Position numbers and translations under genes: made by a program
Notes under the pieces: generated by a model
Databases searched by the model: none
Told to the model about the DNA's origin: nothing
The model's input: only the letters and a program-made list of their open reading frames with translations
Assembly (NCBI RefSeq): GCF_030704535.1
Contig: NC_081807.1
Location: 6,861,001-6,925,000 of the forward strand
From: Vitis vinifera
Lineage: Eukaryota > Streptophyta > Magnoliopsida > Vitales > Vitaceae
Length of the DNA stretch: 64,000 bases
Reading direction: 5' to 3'
Part shown: positions 1 through 9,891 of the stretch, piece after piece
Position numbering within the stretch: position 1 is the stretch's first letter
Layout: each line of letters opens with the position of its first letter

Positions 1-74
1 GAGTCTTCGAGGTGAGAAATTTTCTCTTCTTATATCTGCTTCTAGATGCCAATCTTCTCTGCTAAAAATTCATA

Positions 75-203
75 ATGGGTGAGGAGAAGGTTCATGTCAA
101 CATTGTGAAATGGGATTTTGATGTATTCAAATGGGTCAATTCTCTTTTGGATGATTTTAAATCAAGTGTTGGTCAATTATTGAATCTTCTTATCAGAATT
201 TGA
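75..203 (+). other. Small ORF (42 aa), unrecognised
   Basis: An ATG-initiated frame of 42 codons, rich in Val, Asp, Trp and Leu. It lies 76 bases upstream of a second ATG frame rich in Gly and Tyr. I recognise no family. Base composition here is less AT-skewed than the following kilobase, so this could be a captured or decayed exon, but chance is possible. Confidence 0.15.
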
Positions 204-279
204 ACTTACAATCTCTATTTCTCTCATTTTTGTTGAAATTTGGGGAGGTTTTGTGTGTGTGTTTTTTTTATTGGAAAAA

Positions 280-519
280 ATGAAGAATTGTGATGGGTTA
301 AATTCAAATTTCCTTAAGGATATGTCTTTACATGATGTGAGATTGGACTCGGATTCTTTTTATGGATATGGGTTTGGTGCCCCCATGTATGGCTGCACTG
401 GTTATGGGACTCTTAATGGTTATGGTGGAGCTACTGCTACTGGGTATACTGGTTATGGTGGTAATGGGTATGGAAAATGGGTTTGTGGTGTTTTATATAT
501 ATATTTGTTTATTCCTTAA
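280..519 (+). other. Gly/Tyr-rich ORF fragment, hypothetical
   Basis: From the ATG at 280 the frame encodes about 79 residues. Residues ~28-65 form a run of GYG-type repeats (GYGFG, GYGTLNGYGG, GYTGYGGNGYG), resembling low-complexity Gly-Tyr segments of RNA-binding or cell-wall proteins. A possible splice donor (GT) follows the repeat near 481, after which the frame becomes a hydrophobic tail typical of intron readthrough. No domain is recognised. It may be a gene fragment next to or inside the LTR remnant. Confidence 0.22.
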
Positions 520-589
520 GGATATTCCTGTACACGTTTGGCCAATGATGTTAAGGCATATGTCTTTTGTTTTATTATTTTCTTATTTT

Positions 590-870
590 TCTTCAACTTT
601 TAATGCCAAAAATTTAATTTTCAAAATTTTGATCTTAACATAATTTTCCAAAACTCCAATTCTTAAATTTAATTTTCAAAACTCTAATTCTCAAATAATT
701 TTCGAAATTCCAATTTTTTTCAAATTTAATTTTCAAAATTTCAATTCTTAAATTTAATTTTCAAAACTCCAATTTTCAAATAATTTTCAAGACTTCAATT
801 TTAAATTTTCAGTTTTTCAAATAATTTTAATTTCACTCCAATTTTCAAAATTTTTTTTTTTTATTCTACT
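590..870. repeat. Degenerate AT-rich tandem repeat
   Basis: About seven imperfect units of roughly 35-45 bp, built on the phrases AATTTTCAAAACTCCAATT and CAAATAATTTTC. Units differ in length and by many substitutions. The array probably belongs to the body of the LTR whose end lies at 1620. Confidence 0.6.
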
Positions 871-1308
871 ACTTTACATCATTCATTAGGGTTTTAAGTC
901 ACTAAAAATCTCGTTTTAAATAAACTTGCTACCTTTCCTTTCAGGTAAACACTTTCACAAATTTTATTTGATTTTAAAATGATTTTCACATCTTGCTTGA
1001 TTTTTAAAGTGTTTTAAAATAAGCATGAATTTAATTTTGTAATTCCAAATGATGGAATTTATGAAATGGATTAATGCTAAAATAAATCAAGCTTTGGTGG
1101 GAGCCCCACATATGAGATTTTCTAATTGACTGATTGATTGTCATGCTTGCTTGATTTACTTTGTAATACATGCGATTATTTCGTGTTCGTTTGCTAACAT
1201 TCGCTTTCCTTGAAGCAATTAGCTCATTACTCAAGTACACTCTTTGCCTCTTTTATTCATTCGATTCTTCCTAGATTGATATTCATTTTGATATCTCTTG
1301 ATCTACTA

Positions 1309-1620
1309 ATTAATTGTCATGTATGTTTCATCCTATTTAGTAGAGACCCGTTTTAGGGACTTAGAGGGGTGCTACGGTCTTTACCGTACATTCCCAATAA
1401 GTAACTTGACCCCTGAGCCCAGATTCGTTTTTTCGCAGACCATATTTTCTAAATAAGAAGTCACACTTAGAGTTTTCTTTCTTATTTTGTTTACCCTTTA
1501 AAAATAAAACAAGAATAAGTGGCGACTCCAAGTCATCTTCTAAAAAATAAATCATTTTTCAAAATAAAAAGCAAGTTCGTCATCAAATGGAAGTCCATGA
1601 GCAGAAATATGGGGTCCACA
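1309..1620 (+). mobile_element. 3' end of a Tat/Ogre-like LTR (related to the 58.7-63.2 kb LTR)
   Basis: This stretch aligns by eye to 62875-63198, the end of the giant LTR on the right side of the window. Shared blocks in the same order are AATTGTCAT, AGTAGAGACC, TTAGAGGGGTGCTAC, TTCCCAATAAGTAAC, AATAAGTGGCGACTCCAA and the terminal GGGTCCACA. Here no primer-binding site follows the terminal CACA, so this is either a 3' LTR or a solo LTR whose body extends out of the window to the left. The two copies differ at many positions, so they are not from one recent insertion. Confidence 0.75.
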
Positions 1621-3030
1621 GTATTTTAATATTTTTCAAATTATTAAACTATAATACATTATTAAATTAAAAATTAATTATCACCATTAGTTAAAAGATG
1701 GTCATATTACAAAATAATATATTAAGACAATGTCTATGTATTGTCCATAAAATAGAGAAAATATTCAAATAATTGTCTATAACCTTAAAGATATTTATAT
1801 AAAAAATGGCTTTTATATATACACATATATATTAGATAAAAAATAATAATAATATTTTTTTAAGGTTTTTAAAAAATATTTATAAAAAAAATATTTACTT
1901 AAAAAATGTAGTAATAATCGCTTTTAACCATTGGTATGAGAGAGAAGCGGAAACTGTTTTTTTTTTTTTTTGACAGCGAAGGGCATTTCAGGAAAATTTA
2001 AAAGGTAATGTTCTTTAATTCAGTTTTCATTCATCCATTAGGTCTTGGGCTTAAATATAAGGGATATAAGGATCTTGGGTCAATTTTTAAGTAAAGCATG
2101 ATTCTCCCTACATTCTTCTATCACTAAAAAGGGATGACATCTTTAGACTCCCATTGACTCACAATAATGCACATCCGTGTGAAGACTATGATAAATCATT
2201 GACAATCAAGTTATTCAGAACATTGTTTAAACTCTAACAAGAAAATAGAGATGATGACCGATGACCTTGATTCCCTTGTAAGTAAGAGATGATGACCGTG
2301 ATAATATCAGAAGTGAGGAAAATTAAAGAGAAAAGAGTTATCACTATGATATTCTAAAGGATTGTCATGCAAGTAAGGACAAAAAATCGTCTTTTTTGGA
2401 CAACAAACCCTCATTTGAACCACATAAAATTAGAATAGTTAATTGTTCTCTATAAAATGTCTTGTAATATCCAACTCCCGACTTTCATAACACTAAATAA
2501 AATAATAAGAATGTGTTTGATAGTAATTTTATTGAAAATATTTTTAGTGAAAGTGTTTTAGTGTGCATTTGATAACGATTATAGAAAGTGTTTTTAGCTT
2601 TTTTTTAATACTTAAAAAATAAAAATTTTAAATCACTATCAAATACACTTTTAATTTCTCTAAAAATGTTTTTGGGAGAATCATTGATCCATTGCTTCTT
2701 TAGAAAATACTGCAAGTGATTTTTTAACTTTTTGAAAGTATTTCTAAATTTTATAAAACATGTGGTTTTCTTTAAAAATGTTTTTTTTTTATATTAAAAA
2801 CTTTGTAAAATAGACTATAAACAATCATCCTTTGCCATAAAATAGTTTTAGAAGTGTTTTTTTCAACTGATATTATATATTAAGATCCTACGTAAACAAC
2901 CAATATTAGTATATCAAAAGCCATCATCTTCTTTTATATATATAGACTAGATTCATAAGCCTATGACATGAAGCTCATGATCATAGTTTATTATACATAC
3001 AAGGCCCTTCCTAGGACTTCAATATTGAGT
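1621..3030. other. Intergenic, AT-rich; one MITE-like hairpin
   Basis: No coding region or RNA gene is visible. It contains short homopolymer runs and the hairpin element at 2561-2652. The last part is the 3' flank of the minus-strand LEA-like gene. Confidence 0.5.
2561..2652. mobile_element. MITE-like hairpin, same family as 7167-7286
   Basis: Imperfect inverted ends read GTGCATTTGATAACGATT on the left and, inverted, GTGTATTTGATAGTGATT on the right, around a short A/T core. The related hairpin at 7167-7286 has the same end motif and core (AATACTTGAAAAATAAAAATTTT). No clear target duplication was identified. Confidence 0.5.
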
Positions 3031-3454
3031 TCAAACATCAGGGTCCGGTTTGTCCACTCCATCCACAGTCCTCAACCAGTAAGTCTGGCCAAAGCAAGCT
3101 GCACCATCCGGGACATCGTCCATCATATGGTCATGCCCTTTGGGGAAGTATATCCCAGTCCGAGGGTGCGGCACCCAGCTGGACGATGAGCCATCGCCCT
3201 TATGATCAGCACCATCCGTCAGTCCTCTAGCTTTCTCCGGCCCCCCCTCAGCCCCAGCTACCTTGCTCAAGCCCCGCCACACCGGCTTTGCTCCCCTGCA
3301 TGGACTGACACTGCCTTAGAATTTTGTGTAAAATATGCCTTATATATACAAGAAATTTAGAGCACCCCATTAGCAAAAGAACGCAAACCAGCGACCCAAA
3401 GTGGAGTTACCTAAGAAATAACATCTGTGTTTTGGCTACACCAGTTCTAGCCAT
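3031..3454 (-). CDS. LEA_3-like (SAG21/LEA5-related) small protein, two exons
   Basis: Exon 1 is 3411-3454 and exon 2 is 3031-3295, joined across a 115-bp GT-AG intron (donor TTAG|GTAACT, acceptor ATGCAG|GGG). The phases fit (14 codons plus 2 bases, then 1 base), giving 102 residues. The N-terminus (MARTGVAKTQ) is basic and hydrophobic, as in organelle-targeted LEA_3 proteins. The middle is Gly/Asp/Ser-rich, and residues ~50-60 carry WVPHPRTGIY, matching the W-V-P-x-P-x-T-G-x-Y signature of LEA_3. The C-terminus is acidic and hydrophilic. LEA_3 members are stress- or senescence-induced and mostly mitochondrial; that role is inferred by family. Codon use is clearly less AT-rich than the flanks, and the frame is open. 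A TATA-like CATAAAAAGG lies about 80 bases upstream. The start is chosen because exon 1 supplies the only in-frame ATG with a matching donor. The family assignment is moderately sure. Confidence 0.72.
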
Positions 3455-4030
3455 GGCCTGATCAGCAGCAAAGATGTAAGCCCAGAGCTGGGTTTGTTAC
3501 CAAGGGTGTGGAGTCCTGACCCCTTTTTATGCTCTAAAAATGACACATTCTTGATGCATAACAGCGGCGCTACAGAATCGATTCTCACTAGTGTACAGTT
3601 TTCGTGCAGATTACCTGAGACAAATGAAAAGTATACATTCTAAAGGAAAAGTGAATTTCGGCACCTTCTCCATTCGGGTAAGATGAGGAGTACTGAAAAG
3701 TACTGTGGTCTTGAACCTTATTCTTGTTTGTTCTTTGATGGGGGTACCCTCCGTTAAATGGACTAAAGAAAAGGCCATCGTCCATGTGCTTATTTGTTGA
3801 CGATCTTGGTTGAGTACATTGAGAATATATGGATTTTGTAAAGGAGTTGCGAGATGCGGGTTGATGTTTGTATGTTCAATGTGCTCCATGACTACCACAT
3901 AGCTTATAATTGAAGTAAAAAATTCTCATTCATGTACTCCCAAAAGGATGAAAAATTCAAGGCCAAGCAAAAAAAAAAGAAAAAAAAAAGAGTAATGCTC
4001 AAAAATCGACACATGACAAAACACTTATGC
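3455..4030. other. Upstream flank of the LEA-like gene
   Basis: Contains the presumed promoter of the minus-strand LEA-like gene, with TATA-like CATAAAAAGG (minus strand) near 3530. Minus-strand open frames at 3588-3898 have no recognisable domain and I do not call them genes. A poly-A-rich tract sits at 3968-3990. Confidence 0.4.
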
Positions 4031-4350
4031 TATGTTTGGTTCCCATAAATTTTGAAGGAAATGCAAGGGAGAGAAAATACAAAAGAAAAATAAAAGGAAA
4101 GAAAAAGTGAAGGAAAATAAAAAATAAATTTAAAGTCAATAAATTATTTTTTTTGTTACTTCAAACTCATTTTATTTATTTTAACTCATCAATATAAAGA
4201 TTAAATAATTTTAAAATACATAAATTTTTAATTAATTTTAATTATATTTTATTTTCTTTTATATTTTTCATAGGACAACCAAATATGAAAAAAATCATTT
4301 TCCTTTGTATTTTTTTTTCTTTCCTTAATATTTTCCGAGAACCAAACATA
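4031..4350. mobile_element. hAT-like MITE (about 320 bp)
   Basis: Inverted ends read TATGTTTGGTTCCCATAAAT at the left and, inverted, TATGTTTGGTTCTCGGAAAA at the right. Both continue into related GGAAA-rich sequence, around an AT-rich core without coding capacity. The TTTGGTTC-type ends are typical of plant hAT MITEs. I could not settle the target duplication. Confidence 0.5.
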
Positions 4351-6928
4351 ACCTTTAGAAATGTTAATGTTAGTATATTTACATGCTTACGTGGAAATAG
4401 AAATGGAAATAGGAGTATATAAAAAAGAAAAATTAAAATTTTAAGAAGAGTGGAATTTAATTTTTATAATAGAGATTTTTTTTCTATTTTTATTTAAAAA
4501 GTAATTCGAACTAATTATTAAATGGAAATGAAATTGAATTCACGTTCTTTATTCCGACATTTCAAAATAGCCAATGTACAAGAAAATTATTTTGAATATA
4601 TGTTTTAACTTTAAAAAAAAAATTAGAATAAAGAATATTAGGAGAGAAGTAAAGACCGTCTACTTGCTTTTGAGTTTATATCCAATAATTATTCCTTGAT
4701 CGTTCAAGTCAAGATCATGGTTGGTATCAAAAAGACAAAAATATCTTTCATTTTGAAAAGTAAAATTATAAACATATAATCTCAAATTTATCAAAATATT
4801 CTTTATATTATTTTATGAAAATTGTAAAATGGGTATAAAGAGTTTGATGAAAAGTATTATTCTCTTTGTTTTAAAAAGGTGGAATCATTTTTAGAAGGTA
4901 TGTTTCTTACTTGTTTGTCCAAATAATTTGTCCCACATGGAATTTTGATAAAATGTCTCCCATCCCGTGGAGACCTCTACAAGAACATTGACAAAATGAA
5001 AGCAAAAAATCACACTAGTAAAAATAAATTCGTGTTACCATGAATTGACCGGTTTTCAATTAATGTAAATTTTTAGATAATAATATCCAAAATAACATTT
5101 ATAAAAAAATAAATTTGATTACATATATAAATGAATAAAGAAAAAAAATATGGGTCCACTTTTGTCTTCTTTTTACTTTTTGTAAAAGGTTAATTTTATT
5201 ACAATGTCGAAAAGTTTAATATAAATACACTAAGTCATCACATATTTTAAATTTCATCAATTAATATCCCTAAAATATATTTTATATATAAATTTTATTT
5301 TTTAAATAATAAAATTTAATTATTAGAGAATTGTTAAACACTCTTATCTAAAATATTTTAACTTAAATTCTTTGTAAAAAATAAATTTAATAAACAGAAT
5401 AAGTTTATAAGGGTGGTTATTGACGAAATTGAAACATATGATGGTTTAATGTATTTATATTAAACATAGAGAGTCTTAATGAAATTAATCATTTTGTAAA
5501 TGGAATTGACAAAGGTAACATGTCATTTTTTAACTTTATTCATAAATTAAAATTAAAGTAAAAATCATTTTTTTAGAACATTAATTATGAAATAATTTTC
5601 CCAAAATTATGAAAAAGAACATTGTTTTTACTTCCTTAATAATTTTTTTAAAATTTTAAAATATTTTTATAAAATGGCATTTAAAAAAAATTCTAGATTT
5701 GTCATTACAATAAATAAATAAATAAAAATTATAGAAATATAGTTAGAAAGCACAAAAAGATGGTGGGCGTCAAATACTGGAAACTAGAATAAGCATCTAC
5801 AGCTTTCCCTTTTCAACTTTTTTTTGCCTTCTATTTCCAGCCTTAATCCGCCTTTTTTGGGTGAAAGATGCGTTTCAAAAGCAATAGAAAACCTCTCCAA
5901 CTCCCTTTTTCAATACTAGGTTCGAACCACGTTCTGGTCACGTGGATGGTTAATTAATAAAATTAAGATTATAAAAAAAAATTATAAAAAATAGTAATTT
6001 TATAAAATTAAAATAAATTTTTAAAAAAATTTATAGAATTATCATAAAAACAATATAACTTAATTTTAAGCAAAAGAATTATTAATTTGCATATATATTT
6101 CTAATTAAATATTGGTGTGGAAAATTATTTCGCTATTATTATCTTTTTTGAACTTGTAGAAAAACAGTTCGATTAATTTTCCTATTTTCTTTTTCTTGGT
6201 AAGTATCAAATATTATGTGAAATAATATATGCCTAATTATCTCTTAATTATTATGAACTAAATTTGATAAATAATATTAATATTATGCCATAAAAGACCT
6301 ACTTATGAACTAAATATATTTTTATTTTTTTAATAAATAAATTAATCATAATTAAACTCAAATTATTATTAAATAAAATTACCAAATAATATTAACATCA
6401 AACAATAACATATGTAAATACAAAAAAAATAGTTTTCTAGTCCAATTTTTTATTAAATAGGCTAATTTTAGTTATCACTAACCAAAATTAGTAAATAGCA
6501 TTGAATAATTAAAAAATTAAATATGGAATTGTTTTTCAAAACAAAAAACTAATCTTTATTTACCAAATAATTATAACTAATTAAAATTTAAAAAATAAGA
6601 TTAAAGAATAAAATTTGAACATGGAATAGAAATTTCCTACTTAAAATTGTTTGCAAAATAAATCAATCCTAATTAACTTAATAATATTAAATCTCATGCT
6701 ATGGATGTAATTAATTTTATAAAACTGATATTTGCTTAAATCATAATCTTATTTAATGTATGGTTAGTTTCATGAATTGATGTTTAGAGAGAGAGAGAGC
6801 CCCAAGTAATTGAAAATTAATATATATTAATTACATTAAATCCGATATTTTGTTGGCATTTAAAAAAAAAATTGATGTTAATAAAAAATAATTCAAAAGA
6901 TTCTTTTGTCAATTTATGGTAAAATTAG
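4351..6928. other. Intergenic, strongly AT-rich, nothing recognised
   Basis: No open frame of interest, tRNA or conserved motif is seen. The stretch is dominated by A/T runs, with a short (GA) run at 6788-6799. Confidence 0.5.
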
Positions 6929-7498
6929 TGTATGTTTGGTAAACTAACTTAATAACTTAAATTAACTTAATAATTTTATTTAAGTTATTAAATAATTTAA
7001 GTATATTTAGTAAAATAACTTAATAGTATCACTCAAAGTTAAAAATTAATTTAAATAATAAGTAAAAATAATTAATTTATTCTTAAATCCACATCTTCAT
7101 TTTACCTTTTTATCCTCATTTACCCTAATTACCTTCACGATCTCTTTTTCTACTCTATAACATTTAAAGTGTATTTAACAATGATTTTAATAAGTGTTTC
7201 TAATATTTCTAATACTTGAAAAATAAAAATTTTCAAGTATTAGAAATGATAGAAACATTTCATAAAATCACTGTCAAACGTATTCTTATTGTTACTTAAC
7301 ATCCTTTGTCTTAATTATAATTTATGAGGATAAATTTGTTAATTTAATAATTTAGAATAAATTTTAAGTTTTTATCAAACAATCTTAATACTTAAAGTAA
7401 TAATTAAGTAATAAGTTTTTAAGTCAATAACTTAAGTATAATTTAATTTAAAATCAACTTAAATCATTAAGTAAGTATTAAATTTTATCAAACACCCA
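6929..7498. mobile_element. AT-rich MITE carrying a nested MITE
   Basis: The left end reads GTGTATGTTTGGTAAACTAA and the right end, inverted, reads GGGTGTTTGATAAAATTTAA. Both run into sub-terminal repeats of ACTTAA/TTAAGT. The hairpin element at 7167-7286 interrupts the core, so this element is older than that insertion. No coding capacity. Confidence 0.45.
7167..7286. mobile_element. MITE hairpin (about 120 bp) nested in a larger MITE
   Basis: A near-complete inverted repeat. The left arm runs from AAGTGTATTTAACAATGATT and the right arm inverted reads AAGAATACGTTTGACAGTGA. They meet at complementary CTTGAAAAATAAAAATTTTCAAG at the centre. It would fold into one long hairpin. It belongs to the same family as 2561-2652. 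Confidence 0.6.
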
Positions 7499-7891
7499 TT
7501 TAATTACATAAAATTAGAATTTTTTTATGTATATATTAACGTTAATAATGATATTAATTAATCTTAAAGTTTATTTATGTAAAATCAATTTTTTTTTTTG
7601 TAAATTAATGTTAATAGTGATCTAAACCTGTTTTATCAATTATCAATCCTAAAGTTAATAAATATTAAATTAGATTTTGGTGAATATATTAATTTTTTGT
7701 AAATTGATGTTAATAAAAATTAGCAATTTATTTTACTTATAAAGTTTATATTCATTAAATGGGAATTTCATTAGTTAATTTTTTAAGATTATGTAAATTA
7801 AATCACAATTTTATTTCTTATGTTTGCTTTCTTATATAAATGTGTTAATTTCATTTACCTCTCTTAAGATTTTAGCTAAATACATTTAGCC

Positions 7892-8004
7892 CTCATTGGT
7901 TTGAATTTCATCAAACACCTCTTTTACCCTTTTCATTTAATATTTTCACTCCCATTTCTAATTTAAAATAAGGAATGTATTTGACGAATTTTCAAACCAA
8001 TGAG
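7892..8004. mobile_element. MITE with perfect 14-bp terminal inverted repeats
   Basis: Begins CTCATTGGTTTGAA and ends with its exact complement TTCAAACCAATGAG. The sub-terminal parts (TTCATCAAACAC and GTATTTGACGAA) are also inverted matches. Only 113 bp long, non-coding. Confidence 0.6.
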
Positions 8005-8040
8005 CACAGAAAGATATCTTAATTCACAAAATCTTTCCAC

Positions 8041-8122
8041 TATTCCATAGATAATAATTGCAAAGAACAAAAACCAAATATTATTCCATAGATAATAATT
8101 GCAAAGAACAAAAGCCAAATAT
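8041..8122. repeat. Two-copy 41-bp tandem repeat
   Basis: Two nearly identical adjacent units share CCATAGATAATAATTGCAAA and differ by about one base. A third, partial and diverged unit follows to about 8170. Confidence 0.6.
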
Positions 8123-8247
8123 AATTATTGGGAGGATATTACAGAGGACAAAAACTAAATATAATTATCAAGGCTTGAAACATCTCATATTTCCTACTCA
8201 TTGTATTCACACTTTAAGCACGAGTCTTCTTACTCCACTGTTCTTCC

Positions 8248-8953
8248 TCGAGGTATCCATTGGGTCGGGTTGCTCATTTTGGCCCATGGACTGGCACGCC
8301 AAGAGGTCGGGTCGGGGCGACACGGCCCAACATTGTAGCAGGATGGGCTGGCACGACCCGAAGGAGTAGGTTGTGTTGGGCCTAAAGAAACAGTCCACCA
8401 ACCCACCATGCCGACCTACCGTGCAATTCTAACCTTTTTTGTTTCTCCTTATTTTTTTATGTAATTTGTTGAAATATTGAATAAAAGAATTATTTTTTTT
8501 ATGTTTCATTTCTTTTTATATTCCATTATTTTAATTTTTTTTTATTTTGATTAAAAAAAATTCAAATATTTTTTTTTTACTATTTTTAAAAACAAAAAAC
8601 TAACATTTCTATAAATTTTACAATTACAAACTTGATAAATATAAATATAAAAAATAAAAATTATAATTATTAGAGGTGTTTAAAGTAACAAAAAGAAATT
8701 TTATTTAATAATGAAAAAAACTTAAGAAAAAATGACTTAAAAAGTTTAAATTAAAATTTTTAACAAAGTGAGTGGCTCATGGGATATGGCATGGCACGAT
8801 TAGCCCGCAAGCTTATGGGCCATGTCGGGCCACCTACTTGGCTTGTATGGGCCAACCTAGCCTGGCACGATTTTTAAGTGGGTCGTGTTGGCCAGTAATG
8901 GCCCGATCAATATTGGGTCGTGCCGACCTGACACGACTCATTGGACATCTTTA
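8248..8953. mobile_element. Non-autonomous hAT-type element, 706 bp, with 8-bp target duplication
   Basis: The ends are imperfect inverted repeats: TCGAGGTATCCATTGGGTCG at the left and, inverted, TAAAGATGTCCAATGAGTCG at the right. The flanks are GTTCTTCC (8240-8247) and GTTCTTCA (8954-8961), an 8-bp duplication with one mismatch, the size made by hAT transposases. About 150 bp inside each end is unusually GC-rich, full of GGGTCGTG, GGCACGA and GGCCCA words, while the core is AT-rich. Open frames in the GC patches have no domain and are treated as chance. Confidence 0.65.
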
Positions 8954-8961
8954 GTTCTTCA

Positions 8962-9882
8962 TCATATTTCTATTCATCCCTTATAGTTTTTTACGAGTCT
9001 ATTTTCATCTTATAACATTTTTTTTATAACCTAAAATATTTATAGAAATATTTTCAACAATTTTCTTTATTTTATAAGAAAATTTAATATTACAATAATA
9101 TATTAATTTAAAAAATATTTTATATAAAAAAAAATCTTTGCTAATTAGAAATTTGGAACACTTTGCAAACATTAACAACTTACAAATATCTTAGTATATT
9201 CTTAAATAATTTAATAATATTCTTAAACAATATATAATAATTTGTCCAATTCCAAGAAAAATTTGTATAAATTTTCATTTGCTGCAGAATTTTAATTATT
9301 TAAGCTTAATCTCAATATTTAAAAGGATGGCAGCTAAAAAAAGGAGACTTTTGGTAGAAAAAAAATTGATATATAAAATGCTTTATTTGGTTCAATTAAA
9401 TGGCAAGTTGCTTTTAAGAAAAGAAGTGTGACAAATTTTTCCGACCTAAAAATAGGTAGTCACGAGCTGTTGATGTGAACCATCTAACTAATACAAGTAA
9501 AGTATTGTTTTTGTATGGACTATATAAAAACTTAATATTAAAATAAAATTAATATTATCACATGATTTCAACGTTAACCTATTCTTTTCCACAATTTTGT
9601 GGAAAAAAAGTTTAAAGACCCGTTTTACAATTGTTTTTGAGAATAATTTTTTATTTTTAGAAAAAAAAATGGAAAAACACTTTTATAACCATATATTGTT
9701 TTCAATTTTTTGTTTTCAAAAATAAAAAATAAAGTATTTTTAAAAAATATTTTTTTAGTCATTTTTAGTTTTAATTTTATTTATTTTTTAAAACCGTTTT
9801 AAAAAATAATTATACAATTAAAAATAAAATTATAGATATAAAAATTATTTTAAAAATATATTTAAAAATGTTAAAAATTGGT
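8962..9882. other. Intergenic, AT-rich
   Basis: No gene seen. The segment 9595-9880 resembles one half of a MITE with TTTTTGTTTTCAAAAATAAA-type words. Its likely other half lies beyond 13364, split by the Mutator-like insertion. Confidence 0.35.
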
Positions 9883-9891
9883 TAAAAATAT

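Noticed and set aside
3588..3898. Overlapping minus-strand open frames upstream of the LEA-like gene
   Set aside because: No domain, no splice-consistent link to the LEA exons, and compositions like the AT-rich flank. Probably chance open frames in the promoter region.
8058..8401. Open frames on both strands in the GC-rich patch near 8.2-8.4 kb
   Set aside because: They fall across the hAT end and the short tandem repeat and have no domain. GC-rich sub-terminal DNA produces open frames on both strands.
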